From assembly GCF_019236475.1 (NCBI RefSeq), contig NZ_JAFAIX010000002.1, positions 310,001 to 374,000 on the forward strand: DNA of 64,000 bases. Reading direction: 5' to 3'. Below are positions 22,287 to 32,085 of this stretch, one piece after another (position 1 is the stretch's first letter; every line of letters begins with the position of its first letter). The DNA comes from Chitinophaga sp. (lineage in GTDB: Bacteria > Bacteroidota > Bacteroidia > Chitinophagales > Chitinophagaceae). The notes below the pieces were generated by a model. The model ran no database searches. It saw nothing but the letters and a program-made list of their open reading frames with translations, and was not told where the DNA came from. The translations under genes and the position numbers were made by a program.

Positions 22287-24854
22287 TTACTTCGCTTCAA
22301 TAGTCGTGGAGGCTCCTTGTAAGCCTTCGTCTGTTTGTACGTTCACAGTGATCTTTCCTTTTTGACCTTTCTTTCCTTTCACAATCACCTGTGCCATGCC
22401 GTTGAAGGTGGGCCTTACAGTACTGTAGAACGGTACAAATGAGGTAGCATCGCCGTTATCTGTAGCGGCAATCTCCCCAGGACCAGTGATCGAAAATTTC
22501 AGTTTGACAGCAGCTCTTGGAACCAGGCGATTATCGTTATCGCATATACGAACAGTGATATAGCAGAGATCCGAACCATCTGCCTGTAGAGAGGTAGTTT
22601 CTGCTTCTAGCACTACTTTACTCATTTTACCGGTGGTACGTACCACATCTGTTGCCCACTGCTGGCCATTTTTATAGGCTACCACTTTCACTTCGCCTGG
22701 TTGGTATATGATGCTATCCCAAACCAGTCGGAAGTCTTGCCCAGGGCGTTTTGTTTTCTTACCCTGACTTACGCCATTGACGAATAATTCCGCCATATCT
22801 CCGGAAGTGTATACATGTACAGGAACAATCTGTCCTACTCTTTCTGGCCAGTTCCAGTGTGGCATAATGTGAGCCATTGGCAACTCCGGACGCCAGTGCG
22901 CTTGGTAGTTGTAGTACCTATCTTTAGGGAAGCCGCACAGGTCCACGATACCGAAGTAACTGCTGCGGGAAGGAGGGTTTTTCTTTCTAATTGCTTCTAA
23001 TGCTTCCTCCAGTTCTTTCCGTTTGGAAGAATCGGTACGGAAGTTTAGCAGGTTCGTTTCATCGGAGTTGAACGGCGTAGGCTCACCCAGGTAATCGAAG
23101 CCTGTCCATACGAATTCACCTAGCAGATGCGGGAATTTAGCATTGGTACGGAATTGTTCATCTGGGCTGCATCCCCATCCTGGCCATGCTTCATCGTAGG
23201 AAGTAGCCTGGAAATGGTCATATTTGGTACCAAAGAAATATTCTCCTCTGGAGCTAACGCAGGAAGATGTTTCACTGCCCATCGTAGGTTTATTCGCGTA
23301 CCTTGGGTCTGCATCCCATTTTGGTTGTTGGGAGAAGAAATAATTTACACCCATAATATCCAAAGCAGTAACGGCGCCGCTTTCCCTTCCACCATCTGGA
23401 TCATTGTATCCATTTGATACAGGACGAGTAGGATCGGCATGTTGTACGATAGAGGCCAGTTCATGCGTCAGCGCTGTGTCTCGCTGATCCATCACTTCAT
23501 TACCGATAGACCAGATGATCACCGCAGGATGGTTCCTATCACGGTTTACCAGGGCCAGCAAATCTTTTTCGTGCCATTCAGGGAACAGTTTATTATAGTC
23601 ATTTTTCAGCTTAGGTTTCTTCCAGGCGTCAAATGCTTCGTCCCATACCAGGAGGCCCATTTGGTCAGCTAGTTCCAGCAATTCCGGTGTTGGAGGATTG
23701 TGAGAGGTGCGGATGGCATTACATCCCATTTCCTTCATGATTCGCAACTGACGGCGTAATCCAGCAGTATTTACCGCTGCACCCAATGCTCCTAAATCAT
23801 GATGGAGACAAACCCCTTTAATCTCCGTTCTCTTTCCATTCAGCAGGAACCCGTTCCTGGCGGTGAATTCTAAATGACGGATACCAAAGGTGGTATAATA
23901 AACATCTGGTTTCATGCCGCCGGTAGTAACCGTAGTTTTAGCGATGTACAGCGTTGGTTTTTCCAACGTCCATAATCCAGGTTGGGACAATTTCACCCCA
24001 GCATTTACTACCGCAACACTGTCTGGTAAGATTTGCACCGGCTTTTCCTGGAGAACGGCTACACGTTTACCTATCTGTTTACCTTCGGTATATTCGAAAA
24101 TTTCTGTGGTCACTTTACTGTGGGCGGCAGTCTTGGATTGGTTGCTCACTTTTACGGCCACCTGTATAGCTGCCGAGGAATCGGCTACTTGTGGCGTGGT
24201 GATGCTAGTTCCCCAATGATCGGTATGCACAGGAGCTGTTTTCACCAACCAAACATGGCGGTAGATCCCTGCACCTGGGTACCAGCGGGAATCCCAGGAC
24301 TCCGTATCTAAGCGTACTGCTACGGTATTGGGCTGTCCGGGCTTTACGAATGGCGTGATATCCATTCTAAAGGAGCTATAGCCATAAGGCCAAGTGCCCA
24401 CGTATTGGCCATTTACCCAGATTTTAGCGTAGGCCATTGCTCCGTCAAAATCGAGAAAAATGCGGTTTCCTTTATCTTTCTTATCGATGGTAAACTGTTT
24501 CCTGTACCAGCCAATTCCCTTCCAAGGCAGTTTCCCAGATCTACCTGCCAGTTCTATACGGAATGGACCGGCAATGGCCCAGTCGTGCGGCAGGTTTAAC
24601 TTTGTCCAATCTTTATCATTCCAGGTAGGTTGCTCCATCCCTTCAGGTTCGGGGCGTTTGGTACCATCTGCCTGCAATCCGTAGCGACTGAATTTCCAGT
24701 TATCGTCGAATAACTGGACATCGGCATTTCCTTCTCTGATGATCTTCGTTTGTGCATTAACGTGGACAGCAACGGCAGACTGCATTAACAATAATGCTAG
24801 GCCGGCTGTAAAGCGCTTCATACTGCGCCTACAGGCATTCTGATTCATTCCCAA
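22287..24854 (-). CDS. Secreted glycoside hydrolase family 2 (beta-galactosidase-like)
   Basis: An 855-residue enzyme; a start at 24821 (MKRFTAGLALLLMQSAVAV) would give a cleaner signal peptide. Order of domains: sugar-binding jelly roll (residues about 80-205, with RIFLDFDGAMAYAKIWVNGQ), Ig-like domain, TIM barrel from about 335 with the acid/base Glu453 in IIWSIGNEV and the likely nucleophile Glu528 in MGSETSS, then a DUF4982-type domain (PGEVKVVAYKNGQQWATDVVRT) and a C-terminal Ig-like domain. It should hydrolyse beta-galactosides or related plant glycans in the periplasm. No SusCD pair is beside it. Confidence 0.93.
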   Translation of the reverse strand: MGMNQNACRRSMKRFTAGLALLLMQSAVAVHVNAQTKIIREGNADVQLFDDNWKFSRYGLQADGTKRPEPEGMEQPTWNDKDWTKLNLPHDWAIAGPFRIELAGRSGKLPWKGIGWYRKQFTIDKKDKGNRIFLDFDGAMAYAKIWVNGQYVGTWPYGYSSFRMDITPFVKPGQPNTVAVRLDTESWDSRWYPGAGIYRHVWLVKTAPVHTDHWGTSITTPQVADSSAAIQVAVKVSNQSKTAAHSKVTTEIFEYTEGKQIGKRVAVLQEKPVQILPDSVAVVNAGVKLSQPGLWTLEKPTLYIAKTTVTTGGMKPDVYYTTFGIRHLEFTARNGFLLNGKRTEIKGVCLHHDLGALGAAVNTAGLRRQLRIMKEMGCNAIRTSHNPPTPELLELADQMGLLVWDEAFDAWKKPKLKNDYNKLFPEWHEKDLLALVNRDRNHPAVIIWSIGNEVMDQRDTALTHELASIVQHADPTRPVSNGYNDPDGGRESGAVTALDIMGVNYFFSQQPKWDADPRYANKPTMGSETSSCVSSRGEYFFGTKYDHFQATSYDEAWPGWGCSPDEQFRTNAKFPHLLGEFVWTGFDYLGEPTPFNSDETNLLNFRTDSSKRKELEEALEAIRKKNPPSRSSYFGIVDLCGFPKDRYYNYQAHWRPELPMAHIMPHWNWPERVGQIVPVHVYTSGDMAELFVNGVSQGKKTKRPGQDFRLVWDSIIYQPGEVKVVAYKNGQQWATDVVRTTGKMSKVVLEAETTSLQADGSDLCYITVRICDNDNRLVPRAAVKLKFSITGPGEIAATDNGDATSFVPFYSTVRPTFNGMAQVIVKGKKGQKGKITVNVQTDEGLQGASTTIEAK

Positions 24855-24968
24855 TTTGCTTTTGAATTTGTATCGCTAAAATTCGTAGAAACAACGGGAT
24901 ATGCCAAACAGAGAATTACCTATTTGTAAGCTTAAATTCACTTAACAGCCGGCTACACATAGCATTTC

Positions 24969-24992
24969 CTGGCAATTTACCCTAATTGCCTA
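24969..24992. other. Hairpin without a T run after the 260-residue membrane protein gene
   Basis: GGCAATT (24971-24977) pairs with AATTGCC (24984-24990). It lies after the minus-strand gene that ends at 25022. The absence of a T run makes a terminator role uncertain. Confidence 0.3.
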
Positions 24993-25021
24993 TCATACCA
25001 GGTCCCGAAGATCGGTTTCGT

Positions 25022-25804
25022 TTATGCCGCTACATTCTCTTTTGTGAGATCTGCGAATAGGACCATAAACACCATAAAGCTCCATAGCGTTGTTTCCCGG
25101 AATGCAAAAACCTCCTTGCCATCGGTGGTTTTGATGAAGTAGCCTTTCAGGCTGCTATGCTGCAAAGGTTGCAGGCTGGATAATGGGTACTGGGTACCAT
25201 CCACTATCAAGTATTTACCATTAATCCCCAGTTGCTTTGATTGAGAATTTAAAAAGGTTTGTGTAGAAAGGGCTGTGAAGGAATTTTTCAGAGCGGTGGC
25301 ACTCGTGATGTAGTTGAAGTTAGCGGTTTGCCCATCTTTAATTTGTTGCAGCAAATACTCACTTCTCTTTTTGGCATTAGCATTGATCAATTCCGCCAAA
25401 TCGCCTCCATGGTTGATGTTGATCAACTCCCAGATATCACTGCCGGAACTTTTGAAAGCCAGGTTATTGGGGGCCATCGATTTCCCTGTAGTGAATAAGA
25501 ACAGATCATGCAATCCCGCCAGTGGCATATAGTAAGTCTGGGATTTATACTGGCGCTCTACTCCGTTTTCGTATAACAGATAAACGGGGATATTCATTTT
25601 CTTTTTAGCGCTCACATAAAAGATGATCGCCATCACCATACAGAAAACAAAAATGAATTTTCCTGCAAACTCCGCGCCTGGCAAGGCAAAAGTCAATGCT
25701 ATTCCGCAAATGGCCAACAATACAAAAAAGCCGATTAAGAGCCAGTAAACGCCCCACATAGCTTTGCTTGGTCTATACTCTTGTATGAGTTTACCTTTTT
25801 CCAT
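25022..25804 (-). CDS. Hypothetical membrane-anchored protein, 260 residues
   Basis: Two adjoining membrane segments lie near the N-terminus (YWLLIGFFVLLAICGIALTF and IFVFCMVMAIIFYVS). After them come about 190 soluble, probably cytosolic residues with beta strands (YLLYENGVERQYKSQTYYMPL) and a DUF-type pleckstrin-like look (GKYLIVDGTQYPLSSLQPL). I do not recognise a family. The last segment (TTLWSFMVFMVLFADL) may touch the membrane. The gene stands alone, divergent from the response regulator. Confidence 0.7.
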   Translation of the reverse strand: MEKGKLIQEYRPSKAMWGVYWLLIGFFVLLAICGIALTFALPGAEFAGKFIFVFCMVMAIIFYVSAKKKMNIPVYLLYENGVERQYKSQTYYMPLAGLHDLFLFTTGKSMAPNNLAFKSSGSDIWELININHGGDLAELINANAKKRSEYLLQQIKDGQTANFNYITSATALKNSFTALSTQTFLNSQSKQLGINGKYLIVDGTQYPLSSLQPLQHSSLKGYFIKTTDGKEVFAFRETTLWSFMVFMVLFADLTKENVAA

Positions 25805-26033
25805 AGAGATATGATTATTGAAATATATAATATATAAAACTGGGTTAATTGTAAGATGGTTAAATCAAACAAACTGCTGCGAATGTAGATTTTTATTTTG
25901 AAAAATCAATACATCCCTTTGTAGGGGGATGTATATCGAGGTTGCCGCAAGAATTCATATTAATTTAATATCTCCGCACCCTTTAATTACTCAATTTTGT
26001 AGGAATATCGCATGCTGCCAAAGTCTGTACACC

Positions 26034-26726
26034 ATGAAGTTACTAATCATTGAAGATGAGCAATCGCTAACCAAGAGTATCCACAGTTACCTATTACAAA
26101 GCAATTTCCTCTGTGATGCCGCTTATCATTATGAAGAAGGCAAGGAAAAACTGGATACTAACGCTTACGACTGTATTATTCTGGATATTACCCTTCCAGG
26201 TGGCAGCGGGCTGGATTTGCTTCAGCATATGAAACGGAGGAAAGTCACTGCGGGAGTGATTATTATCTCTGCCAGAAATTCATTGGATGATAAAATTGCT
26301 GGTTTAGAATTAGGGGGAGACGACTATCTCACCAAACCATTCCATCTCGCTGAATTAACGGCCAGGGTCAATTCCATTATCAGGCGCAAACAGTTTGAAG
26401 GAAACAACATTATTGCGTTGGATAAACTGACCGTTAACATGCTGGATAAGACGGTAAAAAGTGGGACAGACGAAATTCATCTCACTAAAAAAGAATATAA
26501 ACTCCTACTCTATTTCATCAGTAATCGCAATCGGATTGTCACCAAAGAGGCGATTGCAGAACATTTATGGGAAGAGCAAGCCAGTTTGGGATATAGTCTG
26601 GATTTCATTTATACCCATATTAAAAATCTCCGTAAAAAGCTGATGGATAAAGGTTGTCCGGATTACATCAAAGCCTTGTATGGCATGGGATACAAGTTTG
26701 CCGCAGACGAAACTCCGAGGGCATGA
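26034..26726 (+). CDS. OmpR/PhoB-type response regulator
   Basis: A 230-residue DNA-binding regulator. A longer frame begins at 25929, but the receiver domain starts exactly at the ATG at 26034 (MKLLIIEDEQS). Acidic pocket Glu7/Asp8, phospho-acceptor Asp51 in IILDITLPG, and Lys101 in LTKPF are all present. The C-terminal winged helix (residues about 130-228) has LTKKEYKLLLYFISNRNRIVTKE and LDFIYTHIKNLRKKL. The stop overlaps the kinase start (ATGA), so the two are translated together. The outer-membrane gene downstream is a likely target. Confidence 0.95.
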   Translation: MKLLIIEDEQSLTKSIHSYLLQSNFLCDAAYHYEEGKEKLDTNAYDCIILDITLPGGSGLDLLQHMKRRKVTAGVIIISARNSLDDKIAGLELGGDDYLTKPFHLAELTARVNSIIRRKQFEGNNIIALDKLTVNMLDKTVKSGTDEIHLTKKEYKLLLYFISNRNRIVTKEAIAEHLWEEQASLGYSLDFIYTHIKNLRKKLMDKGCPDYIKALYGMGYKFAADETPRA

Positions 26727-27979
26727 AGCTGATTGTACATTATAACCGTCAGAACTTTTTAATCCTGACTTTATTGTTCATCTTTTCCGGTATCAGCAGT
26801 TACCTACTTACCAAACAGGTACTCCTGTATGAATTAGACGAAAGCCTGGAATCCTCTATGGAAAGGGCAAAAGCGTATGTACGTGTCTCCCGAAATCTTC
26901 CCTCCTCCACTGTTTACGACAATTTGCGCATTGTTACCACTACTACCAACAAGCCTATCGATAGTCCTTATATCCTATATTCCGGCGAATATTATCCGGA
27001 AAATAACCACTGGCACCTGGGGCGCACACTGGAGTTTACGGTCTACTTGCAGGGACAGTTGTACAATATCAAGATCAGTAAGCCGCTGGAAGGGATTCGG
27101 CATATTACTTATGCCGTAGTGGCCATTACTATGGCCATGATACTATTGCTGCTAGCCATTCTTGCTATCATCAACCGGTTCTTTATCTCCCGGCTATGGA
27201 AGCCTTTTTATGAGACCTTGTATAGTCTTAAAAATTTCCGGTTGAGCAATCGGGGCACCATTGAATTCAAGAAAAGCAAAATCGATGAATTCCGCATCAT
27301 GAACGAGCACCTTAGCATGGTCACTTCCAATGCCAGTAAGGAATATCACCTATTGAAGGAATTTACAGAGAATGCCTCGCATGAATTTCAAACCCCGCTC
27401 ACGATTATACGCTCCAAACTGGACGTATTGATACAACAGGAAAATTTTACAGAAGAACAGGTGGAACTGCTTACAGACGCATATGGCGCGGTTACCAAAT
27501 TATCGGCGTTAAGCCACTCCCTTTTACTGCTAACGAAGATAGAAAACAATCAATTCGGGCCACAGCAAGCGCTCAACTTGCAGGATGTTATTCAACGAAA
27601 AGTGAGTCAGTTTGAGGAAATATGGGAAGACTGCCAGCTCTCGTACCAATTGCAGGTTCACCCAGCAACCATTCAGATTAATCCAGATCTGTTGGACATC
27701 TTACTCAACAACCTCTTCAGTAACGCCACGCGGCATAATCAACCCAACGGCAGTATTCAAATACAGTTGCAGGACAAGTTCCTGAGAGTATCCAATACCG
27801 GGATCAAAGTGGCGCTGGACGGAGAAAAAGTTTTTTCCCGGTTCTATAAAAGCACGGTGAATAACCACAACAATGGCCTGGGTCTCTCTATAGTCCGACA
27901 GATCTGCATTTCCTCTCAAATCTCCCCCTACTATGAATACGCGGAAGAGCAGCATCATTTCATGCTGCGCTGGACTTAA
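26723..27979 (+). CDS. Sensor histidine kinase
   Basis: A 418-residue inner-membrane kinase. The ATG at 26723 overlaps the regulator's stop by four bases. Membrane segments at residues about 11-30 and 130-150 enclose a short periplasmic sensor of about 100 residues. The H box has His220 (NASHEFQTPLTIIR), the N box is LLNNLFSNATRHN, and the G box is NNGLGLSIVRQ. The protein is of the small Bacteroidota type without a clear HAMP domain. The signal is unknown. Confidence 0.93.
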   Translation: MKLIVHYNRQNFLILTLLFIFSGISSYLLTKQVLLYELDESLESSMERAKAYVRVSRNLPSSTVYDNLRIVTTTTNKPIDSPYILYSGEYYPENNHWHLGRTLEFTVYLQGQLYNIKISKPLEGIRHITYAVVAITMAMILLLLAILAIINRFFISRLWKPFYETLYSLKNFRLSNRGTIEFKKSKIDEFRIMNEHLSMVTSNASKEYHLLKEFTENASHEFQTPLTIIRSKLDVLIQQENFTEEQVELLTDAYGAVTKLSALSHSLLLLTKIENNQFGPQQALNLQDVIQRKVSQFEEIWEDCQLSYQLQVHPATIQINPDLLDILLNNLFSNATRHNQPNGSIQIQLQDKFLRVSNTGIKVALDGEKVFSRFYKSTVNNHNNGLGLSIVRQICISSQISPYYEYAEEQHHFMLRWT

Positions 27980-28053
27980 CCCAATGATATCCTTTGCTTC
28001 AGAATGCTACCAGAATTGTCTGCTAATTTGCGCCCCATAATATAGCGGAACAT

Positions 28054-30525
28054 ATGACCTTTCAGAAAATAGCACTTTCAATCCTACTACTTGTATCGAC
28101 ACATTTCCTATACGCACAAACGGCGAAGCCCGGATTCAAGGCAGTGGTCAAAGACGCCACCAGCCAACAACCGCTGGACCGCGCCACTGTGATCCTTACT
28201 ATGACAGGCGGCAAAACGAACATCCCGCCGGTGTTTACGGATAGTACCGGTACCTTTTTGCTCAGCAATTTGGCCGCTGCTACTTATCAGTTGACCGTGG
28301 GATATGCAGGCTACGAAACCTATCATGAGCAGTTTACCATCAAAACTACCGACAAGGGAACTATTGAAAAGGTAATTCTCATGCGTACCAACACCAAAAT
28401 GCTGAATGGTATCCAGGTGACGGCCAAGAAACAACTCGTAGAAAATAAAATCGATCGACTCGTTTACAATGTAGAAAGTGACGTCACTTCTCAGGGCGCC
28501 ATGGTAGCGGATGTACTGAGGAAGGTACCACAAGTGACCGTAGATGCTTCCGGCAACGTAGAATTATTGGGTAATCCTAGCGTACAGTTCCTCATTAACG
28601 GTAAGCCCTCCACGATGTTTGGTACCAATGTAGCAGATGTATTGCAGTCTATTCCAGCATCGCAGATTCAGAGCGTGGAAGTGATGTCCAGTCCTGGTTC
28701 CAAGTACGATGCCAAAGGCACAGGCGGGATTATCAATATCATCCTGAAGAAGAATAAGTCGCAGGGATTTAGCGGTACCGTGAATGCCACTGCCGGCACC
28801 CGCCTGGAGAATGGCGCTATCAATCTCTTCTACAAAGCCAATAATATATCCGTTACCGGTTACTTTAACGGTAGCGCACAAACGACAGTACGTACAAAAA
28901 CTTTCGTAGATCGTTACGCCACAGATACGCTCTCCAAGGATAAATATTATCTGAAACAGAACGGTGGAAATGACTTCAACCGCAGCAGCTATCAGACAGG
29001 ACTGGGCATTGACTGGGCTGTGAGTAGCAAGGATAATTTAGCGTTCTCACTTAGCTATAACCATTTCAGCAATCGTAATGAAGGTAGTACGAATCAATAC
29101 AGCAGCACCAGGGATATAAACGGGATTTTACTGGATGAAAGCTCCAATATCCGCGATGCAGGCACGAAAGTAAACAATGGTACTTTGGATCTCTCCCTGG
29201 ATTATCGTCATAAATTCAAGCGCGATAAACAGGAATTATCTATTGTTTTGTTTAATAGTAACGGTGACAACCATACGTCATATTTTCAGACACAACATGG
29301 TATTAATGATCCCAACATTCTTTCTGGCTCACGCAGTTTGAATCCGGGTACAGACCATCTATATAGCGTAGCTATTGATTATGCACAGCCTATCACTAAT
29401 AAATTTTTGTTGGAGGCAGGTGTAAAAACAGAAGCTGAAACCTTGTCTAGCACCGCTGGCGTGTATACGTTCAGTCCGAAGGAATCCGGATTTATTTATG
29501 ATGACAAACAATCCTATAGTTCCGTATTTAAGCGTCAGGTGTATGCTGGTTACGTGTCTGGTACGATGAATTTGTTTAATTACTTGAATGTACTGGCGGG
29601 TTTCCGTTGGGAATATACCACCAATCATTCTACTTATGATAAAATTGGTCAGTCGAATGTCCCTGATTACAGCAATGCAGGTCCATCCCTGACTATCGCG
29701 CATACCTTCAAAGGGCAGCAGACCTTATCTTTCAGCTATTCCTACAGGTTGGAGCGTCCGGATTATCGCGATCTGAACCCATTTGTAAATCTGACAGATC
29801 CGCATAATATCACCATGGGTAATCCATTGCTGAAACCGGAAATCGGAAATGATTTTAAATTGGCATTTAACCAGAATTTCAGCGGTGATAATAACCTGAA
29901 CATCGTACTCTTGTATACACGAAATAGTCCGGATATCAAGTCATATACCACCTTCTACGCAGATTACATGATTGGCGATTCGTTGTATAATAATGTAAAT
30001 GTGACGAAGAGAGACAACATTGCATCTGAAACCCGTATTGGTACTAATATTTCAGGTACTATAAGCATTGGTCGCAAGATTACCATCCGTCCTAATGTAC
30101 AGTTGTACAGGAGAGAAACGAACAATATTTACTCCACGCCTACGCATATCAGCGGGTTTGAATATAGATTTAACTTGAACAGCAGTTGGCAGATCAACAA
30201 AGATTTGGTAGCAGAAGTTTTTGGCAATTATAAATCAGGCATCAGATGGCAGGGCCGTACAGCGGAATTTTATTCCTATACATTGGCGGTGAAGAAGCAA
30301 CTGTTCAACAATAAAGGCAGTATTGGCCTGGTAGCAGTGAATCCGTTCGCCAAATACTTGAAACAAACTACTATACAGGAAACGGATTACTTATACGCTA
30401 CAAATCAGTTGTATATTCCTTACCGTTCTTTTGGGATTAATTTCATGTATAAGTTTGGTAAGATCAAGACCTCCAAACCTAAGGATACAGAGAATTTCCT
30501 CACGAAGCCACCGGTAGAGAACTAA
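28054..30525 (+). CDS. Outer-membrane beta-barrel receptor (TonB-dependent type)
   Basis: An 823-residue outer-membrane protein with a signal peptide (MTFQKIALSILLLVSTHFLYAQ). Residues about 25-110 form a carboxypeptidase-regulatory-like domain (ATSQQPLDRATVILTMTG); a plug domain follows (GAMVADVLRKVPQVTVDASGNVEL, VEVMSSPGSKYDAKGTGGIINIILKK), and then a long barrel of the OMP_b-brl_3 type. It lies 74 bp after the histidine kinase and is probably under that system's control. The substrate cannot be told; no SusD-like lipoprotein is next to it. Confidence 0.9.
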   Translation: MTFQKIALSILLLVSTHFLYAQTAKPGFKAVVKDATSQQPLDRATVILTMTGGKTNIPPVFTDSTGTFLLSNLAAATYQLTVGYAGYETYHEQFTIKTTDKGTIEKVILMRTNTKMLNGIQVTAKKQLVENKIDRLVYNVESDVTSQGAMVADVLRKVPQVTVDASGNVELLGNPSVQFLINGKPSTMFGTNVADVLQSIPASQIQSVEVMSSPGSKYDAKGTGGIINIILKKNKSQGFSGTVNATAGTRLENGAINLFYKANNISVTGYFNGSAQTTVRTKTFVDRYATDTLSKDKYYLKQNGGNDFNRSSYQTGLGIDWAVSSKDNLAFSLSYNHFSNRNEGSTNQYSSTRDINGILLDESSNIRDAGTKVNNGTLDLSLDYRHKFKRDKQELSIVLFNSNGDNHTSYFQTQHGINDPNILSGSRSLNPGTDHLYSVAIDYAQPITNKFLLEAGVKTEAETLSSTAGVYTFSPKESGFIYDDKQSYSSVFKRQVYAGYVSGTMNLFNYLNVLAGFRWEYTTNHSTYDKIGQSNVPDYSNAGPSLTIAHTFKGQQTLSFSYSYRLERPDYRDLNPFVNLTDPHNITMGNPLLKPEIGNDFKLAFNQNFSGDNNLNIVLLYTRNSPDIKSYTTFYADYMIGDSLYNNVNVTKRDNIASETRIGTNISGTISIGRKITIRPNVQLYRRETNNIYSTPTHISGFEYRFNLNSSWQINKDLVAEVFGNYKSGIRWQGRTAEFYSYTLAVKKQLFNNKGSIGLVAVNPFAKYLKQTTIQETDYLYATNQLYIPYRSFGINFMYKFGKIKTSKPKDTENFLTKPPVEN

Positions 30526-30544
30526 TAATAGCTATTCAGAATCC

Positions 30545-30585
30545 AAAAACCGCAAAGGACGTCTGCGACGTCCTTTGCGGTTTTT
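30545..30585. terminator. Hairpin terminator; first hairpin of composite element copy 3
   Basis: A 19-bp perfect stem (30545-30563 with 30567-30585) closed by TGC and flanked by A and T runs; it lies 20 bp after the receptor gene. Confidence 0.88.
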
Positions 30586-30590
30586 TTTTC

Positions 30591-30619
30591 GTTGTCCCTG
30601 CCCGCTGGGCAGGGACAAC
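30591..30619. repeat. Second hairpin of composite element, copy 3
   Basis: GTTGTCCCTGCCC (30591-30603) pairs with GGGCAGGGACAAC (30607-30619) around GCT. Compared with copy 1 two base pairs differ, each changed on both sides. Confidence 0.8.
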
Positions 30620-30633
30620 AAGCATAAGCGTTT

Positions 30634-32079
30634 TTATTTCGTAATACTGAAAGTATCCAGCTCCTTACCATCTTCTGCCACCTGACGGAAAGTAATTTTA
30701 TTACCGTCTACATCCGCCACTGTAAAGGAATGTGTATGTGCGATATATTTGAAGGTAAACTTCTGCCAGGAATCAGTATCATGTTCCTGTTCTTCATTAT
30801 ATAGTTCCTGTCCGCCGGCGCCTGTTACCAGGTAGATGATGCCGTTCGGTTTTGTTTGTGTATGTCCATCGAATGCTTTGTCCAACGTCCATTTTCCAGG
30901 AACTACCCTACCACGGATGGTTTTATTGTCTTTTCCACCTACCAACAGGGTGCCTTTTTTCTCCGGTTGGAAAGTGAGTGGGAAGCTACGTTGATAGTTA
31001 TGTACGTGACCGTTGAGCACCACATCTACCTTGCCCGCCTCCATTAATGGCGACAGCAGTCGCATTTGTTGTTGTTCAAAATGATCGATGGAAGAGCTGA
31101 AGCCCGGATGGTGGAATACAACGATTCTCCAGGCTGCATCTTTGGCTGCCAATAAATCATCGGTTAGCCATTTGCGTAAGGAATTATCTGTCCAGTCTAC
31201 ATAAGTATCTGAGTCGATGAAAGTCCAGTGCACATTACCATAATCGAAAGAGAAATTGCCCATTACCGGATAAGCTTTACCAGCCGCCGTTTCGAAGGCT
31301 TTTCTATTTTCAGGAGTAGCTTTAATTGCTGGTACGATAGGGCCGCCTTCCACCGCAGGAAGACCATTCAGCGGTTGATCCCAGAAAGAGTAGTATGCCA
31401 GGGCATCCGGGAAACTGTTAAGGTCTCTGGTATCGCCATCATGGTTGCCCAGGGCCGCCACAAAAGGAACAGTGCGCATCAGTGGGGCGCCTTCATTGCT
31501 CACAGTATCCGCATTATATACTGGCCAGAAGTTAGTGCGGTATTCGGATATGAGTCCGCGTTCATATACAATATCCCCTGGCACCACCACCAGGTCAGGA
31601 TTTGCTATATGGGCTTGTTTTGCCAGCAATTTAGCGCTGGGAGTACCAGCGCCGATATCGCCAAAAGCCAAAAATCGGAAAGCCTGATCTTTTCTTTTAG
31701 GCGCTTTACCTTGGGCAGTGAATACTTGTTTCTTGTTTTTCAGTACTCGATAGCTGAAACTGTTACCAGTAGGGAGGTTCGTCAGCAAGGTTCTGTACAC
31801 GAAGTGGGTATTTACATTCGCTACCGCCACACGGGTTAGTTCCGGCTTACCGGCTTTGCTCCAATTAGCAGCCCCGACAGCTTTCACTTCCACGTCCCAA
31901 TTGGTACTGCTATCGGCGCTATGCCACATCAGCTCCATCGTACCAGGAGCAGGCTGATAGCCGATTTGCAGGTAAGGTGCTGCAATAAAATTAGTGTTCG
32001 TCTGTCCAATCGATCCTTTTGAAAAAAGGAGTAAACCAAAAAATAAATAATAAGCCTTATTCATCATATCAAACTTCAT
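30634..32079 (-). CDS. Secreted purple acid phosphatase-like metallophosphoesterase
   Basis: A 481-residue exported enzyme with a signal peptide (LFFGLLLFSKGSIGQ). An N-terminal fibronectin-like domain (AAPYLQIGYQPAPGTMELMWHS) precedes the metal-binding domain: Asp141 in FGDIGAG, GDIVY with Asp169 and the purple-type Tyr172, GNHDGD at 212, HHPGF at 323, and GHVHNYQRS at 358-360. The GDxxY tyrosine is the mark of the iron/zinc purple acid phosphatase group. It should free phosphate from organic esters. It is the last gene of a three-gene operon with a receptor and a lipoprotein. In-frame ATGs at 32067 and 32064 are alternative starts. Confidence 0.92.
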   Translation of the reverse strand: MKFDMMNKAYYLFFGLLLFSKGSIGQTNTNFIAAPYLQIGYQPAPGTMELMWHSADSSTNWDVEVKAVGAANWSKAGKPELTRVAVANVNTHFVYRTLLTNLPTGNSFSYRVLKNKKQVFTAQGKAPKRKDQAFRFLAFGDIGAGTPSAKLLAKQAHIANPDLVVVPGDIVYERGLISEYRTNFWPVYNADTVSNEGAPLMRTVPFVAALGNHDGDTRDLNSFPDALAYYSFWDQPLNGLPAVEGGPIVPAIKATPENRKAFETAAGKAYPVMGNFSFDYGNVHWTFIDSDTYVDWTDNSLRKWLTDDLLAAKDAAWRIVVFHHPGFSSSIDHFEQQQMRLLSPLMEAGKVDVVLNGHVHNYQRSFPLTFQPEKKGTLLVGGKDNKTIRGRVVPGKWTLDKAFDGHTQTKPNGIIYLVTGAGGQELYNEEQEHDTDSWQKFTFKYIAHTHSFTVADVDGNKITFRQVAEDGKELDTFSITK

Positions 32080-32085
32080 TACATT

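Noticed and set aside
25929..26033. N-terminal extension of the response regulator.
   Set aside because: The receiver domain starts at the ATG at 26034; the extension is AT-rich, has no family match and would lie in the promoter region.
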